Counted from the stretch's first letter, positions 26,377 to 35,043 are shown. The stretch is DNA of 49,340 nt from Candidatus Magasanikiibacteriota bacterium (GCA_015661005.1 JACTTX010000001.1:1-49340); one strand, 5' to 3'. Notes: a model not told the origin generated them from the letters alone. Program-made: numbers and translations.

Positions 26377-26850
26377 ATGAGCGAAAAGTTCTTTAAGAAA
26401 GGTTTCACGCTGATTGAATTAATCATCGTGATGGCCATCATTGCCATTCTGGCCTTGATTATCTTTGTCGCTGTTGATCCGTCAAGACGTATTCATGCCG
26501 CCAATAACGCCAACCGCGCCAGCAATGTCAATGCCATTTTGAACGCTTATCTAAACTATGTTGCGGATAACAAAGGGACGCATGTAACTTCAACTTCTTC
26601 CGGAGTTACTTATATGATCGGCACCGGAGCCGGCGCCGGAACTTGCGCGGCAACAACCACTTCAGCCAAATTAGTGCTGACTGCGCTCGTGGACAACTAT
26701 ATTTCCTCAATCCCTTATGATCCGGTAACGGGAAATTCGGACGAAACCCGTTACTGGTCGTATAAAAGTCCTAATGGCCGTGTCACCGTTGGCGCCTGCA
26801 ATCCAGAAACAGAAGGAACAACAACGCCGATTATCAGCGTTCAAAGATAA
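26377..26850 (+). CDS. Prepilin, paralogue 3 of tandem array
   Basis: GFTLIELIIVMAIIAILALIIFVAVDPSRRIHAANN. Confidence 0.93.
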   Translation: MSEKFFKKGFTLIELIIVMAIIAILALIIFVAVDPSRRIHAANNANRASNVNAILNAYLNYVADNKGTHVTSTSSGVTYMIGTGAGAGTCAATTTSAKLVLTALVDNYISSIPYDPVTGNSDETRYWSYKSPNGRVTVGACNPETEGTTTPIISVQR

Positions 26851-26878
26851 TTAAAATTAATAAATAACAAAATAACTT

Positions 26879-27352
26879 ATGCTTAACATAAGAATTAAGA
26901 AAGGTTTCACGCTGATTGAATTAATCATCGTGATGGCCATCATTGCCATTCTGGCCTTGATTATCTTTGTCGCCGTTGATCCGTCAAGACGTATTCATGC
27001 CGCCAATAACGCCAATCGCGCCAGCAATGTCAATGCCATTTTGAACGCTTACTTAAACTATGTTGCTGACAATAAAGGCACGCATGTAACCTCCACAACT
27101 TCCAATGTGGCTTATATGATCGGTCAGGGTAGCACCGGCGGGACCTGTGCCGCAACCGCCACAACCTTGAAAATTGATTTGCGCTCTTTGGTTGACAATT
27201 ACATTTCCTCAATTCCTTATGATCCGGTAACCGGTATGTCCACGGAAACGCGGTACTACTATATTAAAAGCACAAACACCCGTGTGACGATTGGCGCCTG
27301 CGATCCGGAAGCAGAAGGCACAACGACTCCGGTCATCTTTGTACAAAGATAA
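26879..27352 (+). CDS. Prepilin, paralogue 4 of tandem array
   Basis: Same N-terminus as paralogue 3, divergent C-terminal half. Confidence 0.93.
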   Translation: MLNIRIKKGFTLIELIIVMAIIAILALIIFVAVDPSRRIHAANNANRASNVNAILNAYLNYVADNKGTHVTSTTSNVAYMIGQGSTGGTCAATATTLKIDLRSLVDNYISSIPYDPVTGMSTETRYYYIKSTNTRVTIGACDPEAEGTTTPVIFVQR

Positions 27353-27370
27353 TTTTGCGGGGAGAGAAAT

Positions 27371-27395
27371 GGGGACAGGTTTAGAAACCTGTCCC
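27371..27395. repeat. Family B hairpin
   Basis: GGGGACAGGTTTAGAAACCTGTCCC. Confidence 0.8.
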
Positions 27396-27429
27396 TTTGC
27401 GTTATTGATGTGCTATACTTGATGAGTAT

Positions 27430-27957
27430 TTGTTGTTTATGCGTCTTCAGAGTTCATTGTTGGCTATCGTGAAATTGACGCGACAAAAGACAGGTTCACC
27501 AAAGGGCTTTACCTTGATTGAGCTCATTATTGTTGTCGCCATGATCGCCATTCTGGCGGTCATAATTTATGTAGCCGTTGATCCCGTGCGCCGCATTCAT
27601 TCCAGCAACAACGCTACTCGCGCGGCAAATGTGAATGCCATTTTGAACGCCTATCTGAATTATATTGCCGATAATAAAGGCGGCACACCTTTTGGCACGA
27701 GCGCGGCGACGCGTTATATGATTGGCACCGGTGCAGGAGCGGGTAGTTGCACGGCCGCGGCCACGAGCGCGCATTTGGATATGTCCGTTGGTTTGGTTGA
27801 TCGTTACATTGCTTCAATTCCCAAAGATCCGGTAAATGGCACGGATTCGGACACGCTTTATTATTTTTATCGCAGTTCCACTGATCGCGTCACGATTGGC
27901 GCCTGCGGCCCGGAAGCAGAGGGCGGAACCACGCCGGAGATAATCGTGACCAGATAG
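27430..27957 (+). CDS. Prepilin, paralogue 5 of tandem array
   Basis: GFTLIELIIVVAMIAILAVIIYVAVDPVRRIHSSNN. Confidence 0.92.
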   Translation: MLFMRLQSSLLAIVKLTRQKTGSPKGFTLIELIIVVAMIAILAVIIYVAVDPVRRIHSSNNATRAANVNAILNAYLNYIADNKGGTPFGTSAATRYMIGTGAGAGSCTAAATSAHLDMSVGLVDRYIASIPKDPVNGTDSDTLYYFYRSSTDRVTIGACGPEAEGGTTPEIIVTR

Positions 27958-27975
27958 GACTGTTAACGGCTTCCA

Positions 27976-28668
27976 ATGCATCCGCTTCTCACCGTTGAAC
28001 ATCTTTCGGTGAAGTTTGGTCAGAACGTCATCGTGGATGATGTGTCTTTTAGTATTTTTGAAGGGCAGGTTTTGGCCTTGGTCGGACCAAATGGCGCTGG
28101 CAAGACCACTTTGATGCGCGCTGTGCTGGGGCTTGTCCCTTACGAAGGGCAAGTAGAATGGCATGAGCCCGCGGCGCTCGGATTTGTTCCCCAGCGACTG
28201 GACTTTGACCGCACCGTGCCTTTGACGGTGACTGAAATTTTTATCGCGATGCGCGGCCGCGCGATTGACGTGCCAAAGGCCCTATCCCTGCTCGGCGCCT
28301 CCCATTTGGCGGCGAGTCGCCTTGGCGATCTCTCCGGTGGCGAGCTTCAGCGGGTGATGCTCGCGCTCGCCTTGTCCGGCAAGCCGAAAATGCTTTTTTT
28401 GGACGAGCCGGCTTCCGGGATTGACGTTGGCGGCGGGGAAACAATTTACAGTTTGATCCATGATCTGGCGGAGCGCGGCCGGATCACGGTTTTTTTGATT
28501 TCCCATGATTTGGATGTTGTTTTCAAATTTGCCGATGAAGTGCTTTGCATCAACAAGAATATGCTATGCCGCGGCGTGCCGACTAAAGTTTTGACGAGCG
28601 GCACCTTAAAACAGATGTACGGAGAACACGTCAGTCATTTCAGTCACGGGCATCATCGCACACACTAA
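27976..28668 (+). CDS. Metal ABC transporter ATPase (ZnuC/MntB-like)
   Basis: VGPNGAGKTTLMRAVLG, LSGGELQRVMLALAL, MLFLDEPASGID. Confidence 0.9.
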   Translation: MHPLLTVEHLSVKFGQNVIVDDVSFSIFEGQVLALVGPNGAGKTTLMRAVLGLVPYEGQVEWHEPAALGFVPQRLDFDRTVPLTVTEIFIAMRGRAIDVPKALSLLGASHLAASRLGDLSGGELQRVMLALALSGKPKMLFLDEPASGIDVGGGETIYSLIHDLAERGRITVFLISHDLDVVFKFADEVLCINKNMLCRGVPTKVLTSGTLKQMYGEHVSHFSHGHHRTH

Positions 28669-28682
28669 ATTTTCGGCCGTTT

Positions 28683-29480
28683 ATGAATCCGTTGATTTAT
28701 CCATTTTTCGTTCGCGCTTTGATCGCCGGCCTGGCTATTGCTTCCACCGCTTCACTTTTGGGCGTGTTTGTGGTGGCGCGGCGAATGGCGTTTTTTTCCG
28801 ACGCCATTGCGCATGCTTCATTGACTGGCATTGCCCTCGGATTGCTTTTGGGAATTCATCCCTTGATTGGCGCCATCATTGTCTGCATCATTGTCGCTTT
28901 AGCCATGGCGCGGATGGCGCGGGAAAAAATTTCCATGGATACGGCCATTGGCGTTTCTTTTTCGGTCGCCATTGCCGCCGGTGTCATTCTTCTGCGTTCG
29001 CTCAAAGGGTTTCGCGTGGATCTTTTTGGTTATCTGTTTGGCGACATCTTGGCGGTGGATAAGATTGATCTGATTGTTTCAATAATTCTGGCCGTCGCCG
29101 TTTTCACGGCGCTCGCGGTCATCGGCCGCAAACTTTTACTTTTGTCTTTTAATCGTGAAATGGCGGCCGTCTCCGGTGTTAATGTTATTGTTTTGGAATA
29201 TGTTTTTATGGCGCTTTTGGCGGTAGCGGTGGCGATTGGAATAAAATTGGTGGGGGTGATTTTGATAGGATCATTGATGATCATTCCGGCGGCGACCGCC
29301 AAAAATATTGCTTCGTCTTTTCGCGGGATGATGAGCTGGTCAATTTTTTTAGGTCTGATTTCTTTGCTGGCCGGATTATTTTTTTCTTTTTGGTTTGACA
29401 CGCCTTCCGGCCCGACGGTTGTCATGATGAGCGCTGTCCTGTTCTTTTTTTCACTATTTTTGAAACGGACACGATGTTGA
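28683..29480 (+). CDS. Metal ABC transporter permease (ZnuB-like, ABC-3)
   Basis: AIASTASLLGVFVVARRMAFFSDAIAHASLTGIALG. Confidence 0.9.
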   Translation: MNPLIYPFFVRALIAGLAIASTASLLGVFVVARRMAFFSDAIAHASLTGIALGLLLGIHPLIGAIIVCIIVALAMARMAREKISMDTAIGVSFSVAIAAGVILLRSLKGFRVDLFGYLFGDILAVDKIDLIVSIILAVAVFTALAVIGRKLLLLSFNREMAAVSGVNVIVLEYVFMALLAVAVAIGIKLVGVILIGSLMIIPAATAKNIASSFRGMMSWSIFLGLISLLAGLFFSFWFDTPSGPTVVMMSAVLFFFSLFLKRTRC

Positions 29481-29573
29481 TTTTGGAATTGGCGAAGCGC
29501 TACCAAACAAGACGCATATCGCCAATTCCATTCTTGTGCAAAACCTCGCGGTCTGCTATCATCGTGACAGGGT

Positions 29574-30692
29574 ATGTCGAACACCCCTCTGACGCCATTT
29601 AAGACGGTAGAGGAGGCCGTCCGATTCTATGAGGCCGTTTTTGACGGCTTAAGTGAATCGTTCTTGGTCGTGGATAAGGATTGGACAATTATTTGCATCA
29701 ACCAGAGCGCCATACCAACAGGAGCCAATCGCGGCGAATATTTAAACCAAAATTTGTTGGATAAATTTCCCCATTTGCGGAACGAGGGGGTGATGGAGCG
29801 GATAGAGCGCGTTTTTGCGAGCGGGGAAGCGAACATTGAACTTTACGTGCGGCGGACAACGGCCGACGGCTTCACCGGATATTTTCATCGGAAACTTTTG
29901 CCGCTCAAGATTCACGGCCTCGTTGAGGCCGTTATTTTTATTGTTGATAATGTCCACGAGGAGCGTTTGGCCCAACTCCATGCCAAAGACGCCGAGTTCC
30001 GGTATCAGCAGATTGTGGAGACAATGAATCTAGTTTCTTTCCGTTGCGACGCCAGCGGCAAGTTCACCTATATCAATAACGCCGTCTTGGCCGTTTTTGG
30101 TTTTTCGCCGCCGGAAATGTTGGGAACGCCTTTTTCCCAATATGTTTTTCCGGATGACATCGGGACAATGTGGCGCGTTTTTTGGCAGATTGTTAATCAA
30201 GACAAGCCGTTCGGAAAAATGGAGAATAGAATCATCGCCCGCGATGGCGCCATCAAATATATGCGCTGGAATTTTCATCCGGTGTTTGATCGCGCCGGAA
30301 AAATTGTCGGCTCGCAAGGCGTTGGTGAAGACGTAACCGATCAGCAGGCGTATATTTCCGAGGTGCTGGCCTCAAGGGAAAAGTATCGCGGACTGTTTAA
30401 CACCGTGCCGTCACCGTTGATCATTATTAAAACGGACGGGGAAATTGTGAACGTCAATCGCGCGGCCTGCAAATTTTTGCGTTACCCGCAACAAGAATTA
30501 TTAAAAAGAAGTGTGCGCGATTTTGTGAGCGAGGCCCACATCTTTGAGGACTTGTGGCAAAGGTTGCATGAGAAAGGCCGGGTGCAGGAGACCTTGACGT
30601 TTATGCGCGCCGATCAAAGCCGTGTCCGCGTGCCGACGCATGGCACGCGTTTCGGCAGATACTTGGCGCTGATTTTACAGCACGAGGTATAA
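29574..30692 (+). CDS. Multi-PAS-domain protein without an evident output domain
   Basis: Repeated PAS-like segments (FRCDASGKFTYINNAVLAVFGFSPPEMLG; GEIVNVNRAACKFLRYPQQELL). Confidence 0.8.
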   Translation: MSNTPLTPFKTVEEAVRFYEAVFDGLSESFLVVDKDWTIICINQSAIPTGANRGEYLNQNLLDKFPHLRNEGVMERIERVFASGEANIELYVRRTTADGFTGYFHRKLLPLKIHGLVEAVIFIVDNVHEERLAQLHAKDAEFRYQQIVETMNLVSFRCDASGKFTYINNAVLAVFGFSPPEMLGTPFSQYVFPDDIGTMWRVFWQIVNQDKPFGKMENRIIARDGAIKYMRWNFHPVFDRAGKIVGSQGVGEDVTDQQAYISEVLASREKYRGLFNTVPSPLIIIKTDGEIVNVNRAACKFLRYPQQELLKRSVRDFVSEAHIFEDLWQRLHEKGRVQETLTFMRADQSRVRVPTHGTRFGRYLALILQHEV

Positions 30693-30701
30693 TAGACAGG
30701 C

Positions 30702-30877
30702 GGGAAGGTCATTCCTGTTCGCGAGACATGGGTTTGCGCCACCTTAATGAAGTATCGGTGCGAAAGCAATGTGCAAATGACGTTCTTGATTGGAGAACAC
30801 GTCATTTGCACATTGCTTTCACGAACAGACAGACGGAGGCGCGGGACCCGTGTCGAGCGAACAGGAATGACCTTCCC
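30702..30877 (+). repeat. Conserved-centre palindrome (family A), copy 3, extended arms
   Basis: Outer arms GGGAAGGTCATTCCTGTTCGC / rc; inner arms GAAAGCAATGTGCAAATGA / rc; core at 30781-30801. Confidence 0.95.
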
Positions 30878-30885
30878 TCTTATTC

Positions 30886-32016
30886 ATGCCGCAAAACCAG
30901 CTCTTTAAAGGCGTAACATTGTTGACCGGCTCCATCATCGGCGCCGGCGTTTTTGCGATTCCCTTTGTGGCGGCCCGAGCCGGATTATGGTTGACCGTTT
31001 TTTATATTGTGGCGCTCGGGTTGGTGATGCTCACCATGAATCTTTTGATCGGCGAGATTGCTCTGCGCACGCGAGCCGTTCGCTTTCTTTCCGGTTTTGG
31101 CGCGCAATATTTAGGACGCTGGGGAAAAGGAATTCTTCTCACCACTTTTTTATTTTTAGCATGGTCGGCTATGCTCGCCTATATGATCGGCGAGGGGCAG
31201 ACCTGGTCTGCGATTTTTGGCGGGCATCCGGATGTTTGGTCATATTTTTTTATTGCGCTCGTGGCGGCGGTGGTCTTTTTTGATTTGAAAGGCGTGACGC
31301 GCGTGGAAATGGCGGCGAGTACCTCCGTGATGATGCTCATAATTCTGCTGGCGTTGGTTGCCGGGCCGCGTGTGCAGGCGGTCAATTTAAGCGGTCTAAA
31401 TTTTTCAAAATTATTTTTGCCGTATGGCGTGGTCTTATTTGCGCTTTCCGGTTTTCACGCCGTGCCGCACTTGGAAGGATTTTTTCATGGCCATCAAAGC
31501 AAAATTCGCGCCGCCATCATCTGGGGAAGTTTGATTCCAATCATTCTCTTCGCGCTTTTCACGATTGTTGCCGTCGGTGTGACCGGTTTGAACACCACGG
31601 AGTTGGCCACGGTTGGGCTCGGTCGCGCTCTGGGAACGGGCGCGATGGCGATTGGAAATTTAATTGCCGGTTTGGCAATGTTAACAGCCGGCATTTCCGT
31701 GGCTTTTTCCACCAAACGGCTCTTTGAATGGGATGTTGGCGTCGGGCGCGAGTGGGCCTGGGTTCTAACTTTAGCGGCGCCGCTTTTGATTTTTATCCTT
31801 GGCGTTCGTTCTTTTGTGACGGTGATTGGCGCCGCCGGCGCGGTTTTCAGTTCTTTGGAAGCGATTCTTTTGGCGATCATTTATGTCCGCGCCCGCCGAC
31901 ATGGAGACATTGAACCGCATCGTTTTGCTTTGGCGCACGGAGAAATTTTGGCGGCGGCGGTGATCATCGTGTTTGCGATTGGCGGCGGACTTTCTCTTTT
32001 GCAACTTTTTAAATGA
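30886..32016 (+). CDS. Amino-acid permease (aromatic amino-acid/APC-like)
   Basis: LLTGSIIGAGVFAIPFVAARAGLW and ~11 hydrophobic segments. Confidence 0.8.
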   Translation: MPQNQLFKGVTLLTGSIIGAGVFAIPFVAARAGLWLTVFYIVALGLVMLTMNLLIGEIALRTRAVRFLSGFGAQYLGRWGKGILLTTFLFLAWSAMLAYMIGEGQTWSAIFGGHPDVWSYFFIALVAAVVFFDLKGVTRVEMAASTSVMMLIILLALVAGPRVQAVNLSGLNFSKLFLPYGVVLFALSGFHAVPHLEGFFHGHQSKIRAAIIWGSLIPIILFALFTIVAVGVTGLNTTELATVGLGRALGTGAMAIGNLIAGLAMLTAGISVAFSTKRLFEWDVGVGREWAWVLTLAAPLLIFILGVRSFVTVIGAAGAVFSSLEAILLAIIYVRARRHGDIEPHRFALAHGEILAAAVIIVFAIGGGLSLLQLFK

Positions 32017-32050
32017 TTGGGCGCGGCGCAAATTGCGGCGATGTAAAAAA

Positions 32051-32079
32051 GCGAAACTCGAGCGTTGGCCCGAGTTCGC
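32051..32079 (-). terminator. Rho-independent terminator for the minus-strand orphan gene
   Basis: GCGAACTCGGGCCAACGCTCGAGTTTCGC followed by TTTTTT on the minus strand. Confidence 0.85.
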
Positions 32080-32097
32080 CCCCTTGGTTCAGTTGTT

Positions 32098-32604
32098 CTA
32101 AGCGTGCGCCTGAGTTCCGACGCACAAGAAAATGCCGTTCTGTCCCTCATTCAGCCACGGCGGCGCTGGTGCCTGCGGTTTCTTCCGCTTCAAATGCCTG
32201 ATGAGATCCGCGCCTTTGTCCGGCAGTGCGAAGAGCGCGATGTCCGCCGTATGATGCTCACCATCTTGCCTGCGGGCGACGATCAGACGCCACCTTGTTT
32301 TTTCGTCAGGGCAGATATAGCCCTGTTGCGCCGAATCGCGTCCTTGCCGCACAACGATGATGATCAGTTCGGCCTCTTCGCACTGCATACTGATTCGCGC
32401 TTGCCGCGAATAGATGCCGAGCACACGCGCTCCGTAGGCAGACAACTGATTTGCCCACTTCATCCGTTCTTGCGGACTCCACTTCTCTCGGCGGGCGTGG
32501 GCGGACAGGTTTGCTTCCGCTTCTAACACGCCGCAGACCAGCTCGTAGGTGATGAACGCCAATCCATCGTGTTCATCTTTATCTTGAATCAGAGATGCCA
32601 GCAT
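32098..32604 (-). CDS. Hypothetical protein (orphan)
   Basis: 168 aa from ATG at 32604 preceded by SD-like AAGGGGG; own terminator. Confidence 0.65.
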   Translation of the reverse strand: MLASLIQDKDEHDGLAFITYELVCGVLEAEANLSAHARREKWSPQERMKWANQLSAYGARVLGIYSRQARISMQCEEAELIIIVVRQGRDSAQQGYICPDEKTRWRLIVARRQDGEHHTADIALFALPDKGADLIRHLKRKKPQAPAPPWLNEGQNGIFLCVGTQAHA

Positions 32605-32686
32605 GTTGCCCCCTTGTTTGTTGGTACTGCTTGAAAAATAGTAGCAAGCGCAGGCCATGTCGTCAATCCTTTACCTTGGCGCCGAT

Positions 32687-32727
32687 GATTAGTATAATTA
32701 GTGCACATTAGTATATTGGTATCGTTG
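32687..32727 (+). repeat. ATTNGTAT-type spacer repeat (family D), copy 2
   Basis: GATTAGTATAATTAGTGCACATTAGTATATTGGTATCGTT. Confidence 0.7.
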
Positions 32728-32729
32728 TT

Positions 32730-33440
32730 ATGAACTTTCTTGCCCACCTTTGGACGGCCTATCTTTATGAGCCCTTGCTCAATTTTTTGATTTACCTTTA
32801 TAACACTTACGCGGATCATAATCTCGGCAAGGCCGTTATTCTTCTTACCATTTCCTTGCGCCTCATCCTTTTGCCAATCAACATTATTGCTGAACGCAAC
32901 AAGGTGCGTTATGAGATGCTCAAGGAAAAAATTCGCCTGATCCGTTCAGAATTTCCTAAAGATCCGGTGGCCACCAAACTTCACGTGCGGGATTTGGTGC
33001 GGAAATATCGCATCAGCCCGTGGGCCAAAACAGTGATGCTCGGCATTCAAGGTTTGGTTTTGGTTCTGCTTTATCAGGTTTTCATCTCCGGTATTCGCGG
33101 GCAACGTTTGCAGGCCGTTCTTTATTCGTTCATTGATTATCCGGGAAAAATCAATACGGAATTTTACGGCGCCAATATCGGTGAGCAGAATTTTTATTGG
33201 GCGTTGGCGGTCGGAGTTGTGCTTTTTGCGGAAATTTGGATTGAGTTTAGGATGAGCAAGGAAAAAGTGGTGTCCAAGGATATGTGGTATTGGATTTTGT
33301 TTCCGGCGGTGTCGGTGATGATCCTTTATTACCTGCCAATGGTCAAATCCATCTTCATCTTAACAACCTTGGCGTTTTCATATATAATGGTTTTTGCGCG
33401 CCGCTTGTTTTGGAGTACGGCAAAAAGCGGACATAAATAA
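32730..33440 (+). CDS. yidC: YidC/Oxa1-family membrane insertase
   Basis: AVILLTISLRLILLPINIIAERNKVRYEMLKEKI; TM pattern. Confidence 0.8.
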   Translation: MNFLAHLWTAYLYEPLLNFLIYLYNTYADHNLGKAVILLTISLRLILLPINIIAERNKVRYEMLKEKIRLIRSEFPKDPVATKLHVRDLVRKYRISPWAKTVMLGIQGLVLVLLYQVFISGIRGQRLQAVLYSFIDYPGKINTEFYGANIGEQNFYWALAVGVVLFAEIWIEFRMSKEKVVSKDMWYWILFPAVSVMILYYLPMVKSIFILTTLAFSYIMVFARRLFWSTAKSGHK

Positions 33441-33450
33441 CAGATATAAA

Positions 33451-33488
33451 GGGGACACGTCTAAGGGCTCTGCCCTTAGACGTGTCCC
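33451..33488. repeat. Family B hairpin
   Basis: GGGACACGTCTAAGGGCTCTGCCCTTAGACGTGTCCC perfect inverted repeat. Confidence 0.9.
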
Positions 33489-33501
33489 ACGGAAAGTTCA
33501 T

Positions 33502-34095
33502 ATGGCTGAAGAATCACTGGATAAATTAATGTATTCGTTTGTGGTGGAGGATGTTTTGAAGGGTGTTTTTATTCATGTGCCGCCCGGATATGTGGCGACG
33601 GTTTATGATTTAGGCCGCGGTGTTTTGAAAAAGGTCTTGACACCGGGTTTGCATTTGAAAGTGCCGTTTTGGCAGAGAGCCAAACTTTTTAATACGCAAA
33701 CGCTGGAATACAGCATCTCCAAAAATTTTGATCCGGAATTAAACGTGCGCCGTTTAGGTGACGAGCCGGTCAGCGCTTCCACCTCGGACGGCAAAAAGAT
33801 TTTAATTGAAGGCACGGTGCTTCTGCGTTTGGACATTCATCAGATTCCGGCCATCTGGCAGAACATCGGGGAGGACTTTGTTGATAAGATTGTCCGGCCA
33901 ACCATTCGTTCGCGTTTTAGGTTGATTGCATCGCGCCACACTTATGCGGATATTGCCTCCAGCAAAAGAGATGAGGTGGAACAAGAAATGAAAGAAGAAT
34001 TGGAACGGATTTTTTATCCTCGCGGAATTTTTGTGGAAAATGTTTTGCTTTCGGAGCTGGGCGGCGGGAAAGGGAAGAGGGAAGAGGAGGATTAA
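33502..34095 (+). CDS. SPFH/Band 7 (prohibitin-like) protein
   Basis: PPGYVATVYDLGRGVLKKVLTPGLHLKVPFWQRAKLFNTQTLEYS. Confidence 0.85.
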   Translation: MAEESLDKLMYSFVVEDVLKGVFIHVPPGYVATVYDLGRGVLKKVLTPGLHLKVPFWQRAKLFNTQTLEYSISKNFDPELNVRRLGDEPVSASTSDGKKILIEGTVLLRLDIHQIPAIWQNIGEDFVDKIVRPTIRSRFRLIASRHTYADIASSKRDEVEQEMKEELERIFYPRGIFVENVLLSELGGGKGKREEED

Positions 34096-34098
34096 ATT

Positions 34099-34344
34099 AT
34101 GGCCAAGGCGCGCACAAAAAAAATTAAGTTTCGCCGGTCATTATTTTGGGATGTTAATCCGGCCAAGATTGACCAAAAAAAGAACGCACGTTACATCATT
34201 GAGCGCATTCTTGACTTCGGGAATACTGATGAAGTGAAGTGGCTTTGGAATAAATATCCGGTGGCTCTGATTAAGGACGTGGTCAAAACTTCACGCGCGC
34301 TCCATCCCAAATCACGCGCTTTATGGTCATTGATGCTACGGTGA
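34099..34344 (+). CDS. Antitoxin-like partner of AbiEii-type protein (DUF6922-like)
   Basis: FWDVNPAKIDQKKNARYIIERILDFGNTDEVKWLW; overlaps the following ORF. Confidence 0.7.
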   Translation: MAKARTKKIKFRRSLFWDVNPAKIDQKKNARYIIERILDFGNTDEVKWLWNKYPVALIKDVVKTSRALHPKSRALWSLMLR

Positions 34345-35006
34345 AGTCGTGCGACGCGGAAAATATTCGGCTGGAAAAACTTCCACGTGTTACCCGGAAA
34401 GCTTTTTTGGAGTGCATCAAATTACCTTGGCTCGCCAAGGATTGGTATCTCGCTGGCGGCACAGCTCTGACGTTGAGCGTCGGACATCGTCAATCAGTTG
34501 ATTTGGATTTTTTTACGGAACGCCGTTCCTTTAACGAAGATGCTTTAGAGCGCGATTTGTTCGCTACTGAACATTGGGTGACGACCCATCGCGAACGTGG
34601 TACGCTCTATGGCGTTTTTTATGGCGCTAAGATAAGCTTCATTGCTTATCCTTTTTTTGTTCCTTCAAAAAAACGTGTTCGATGCGGCTCAGTACATATT
34701 TTGACACCGGAAGATATTGCCGTAATGAAAATTGTGGCTATTAGTCAACGCGGCAAGAAACGTGATTTTGTTGATCTCTATTGGTATTGTACGCGGCGTG
34801 AACCATTAGCGGATGTGATTCTGCGGACATTACATCAGTATGTAAAACAGGAGAAAAATTTACCTCACATTCTCAAAAGTTTGGCGTACTTTGTTGACGC
34901 CGATCCGGATCCGATGCCGGAAATTTTTTTCAAAGCAACGTGGAAAATGATAACTAGTTTTTTTACTCGCGAGGCCGAGACAGCCACGCGCCAGCTAATC
35001 GGTTGA
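34323..35006 (+). CDS. AbiEii/AbiGii-family nucleotidyltransferase toxin-like
   Basis: LAGGTALTLSVGHRQSVDLDFF NTase motif; RDFVDLYWY. Confidence 0.88.
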   Translation: MVIDATVKSCDAENIRLEKLPRVTRKAFLECIKLPWLAKDWYLAGGTALTLSVGHRQSVDLDFFTERRSFNEDALERDLFATEHWVTTHRERGTLYGVFYGAKISFIAYPFFVPSKKRVRCGSVHILTPEDIAVMKIVAISQRGKKRDFVDLYWYCTRREPLADVILRTLHQYVKQEKNLPHILKSLAYFVDADPDPMPEIFFKATWKMITSFFTREAETATRQLIG

Positions 35007-35031
35007 CAGTTATTTTTTAGCACTCTATACT
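35003..35031 (+). promoter_or_regulatory. hrcA operon promoter
   Basis: TTGACA - 17 nt - TATACT; -10 lies inside CIRCE. Confidence 0.88.
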
Positions 35032-35043
35032 TCCGAGTGCTAA
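35017..35043. promoter_or_regulatory. CIRCE operator
   Basis: Perfect TTAGCACTC-N9-GAGTGCTAA. Confidence 0.98.

Noticed and set aside
32065-32526. + strand 153-aa ORF opposite the orphan gene
   Set aside because: The minus-strand ORF has an SD and its own terminator; the + ORF begins inside the terminator hairpin and is probably a shadow.
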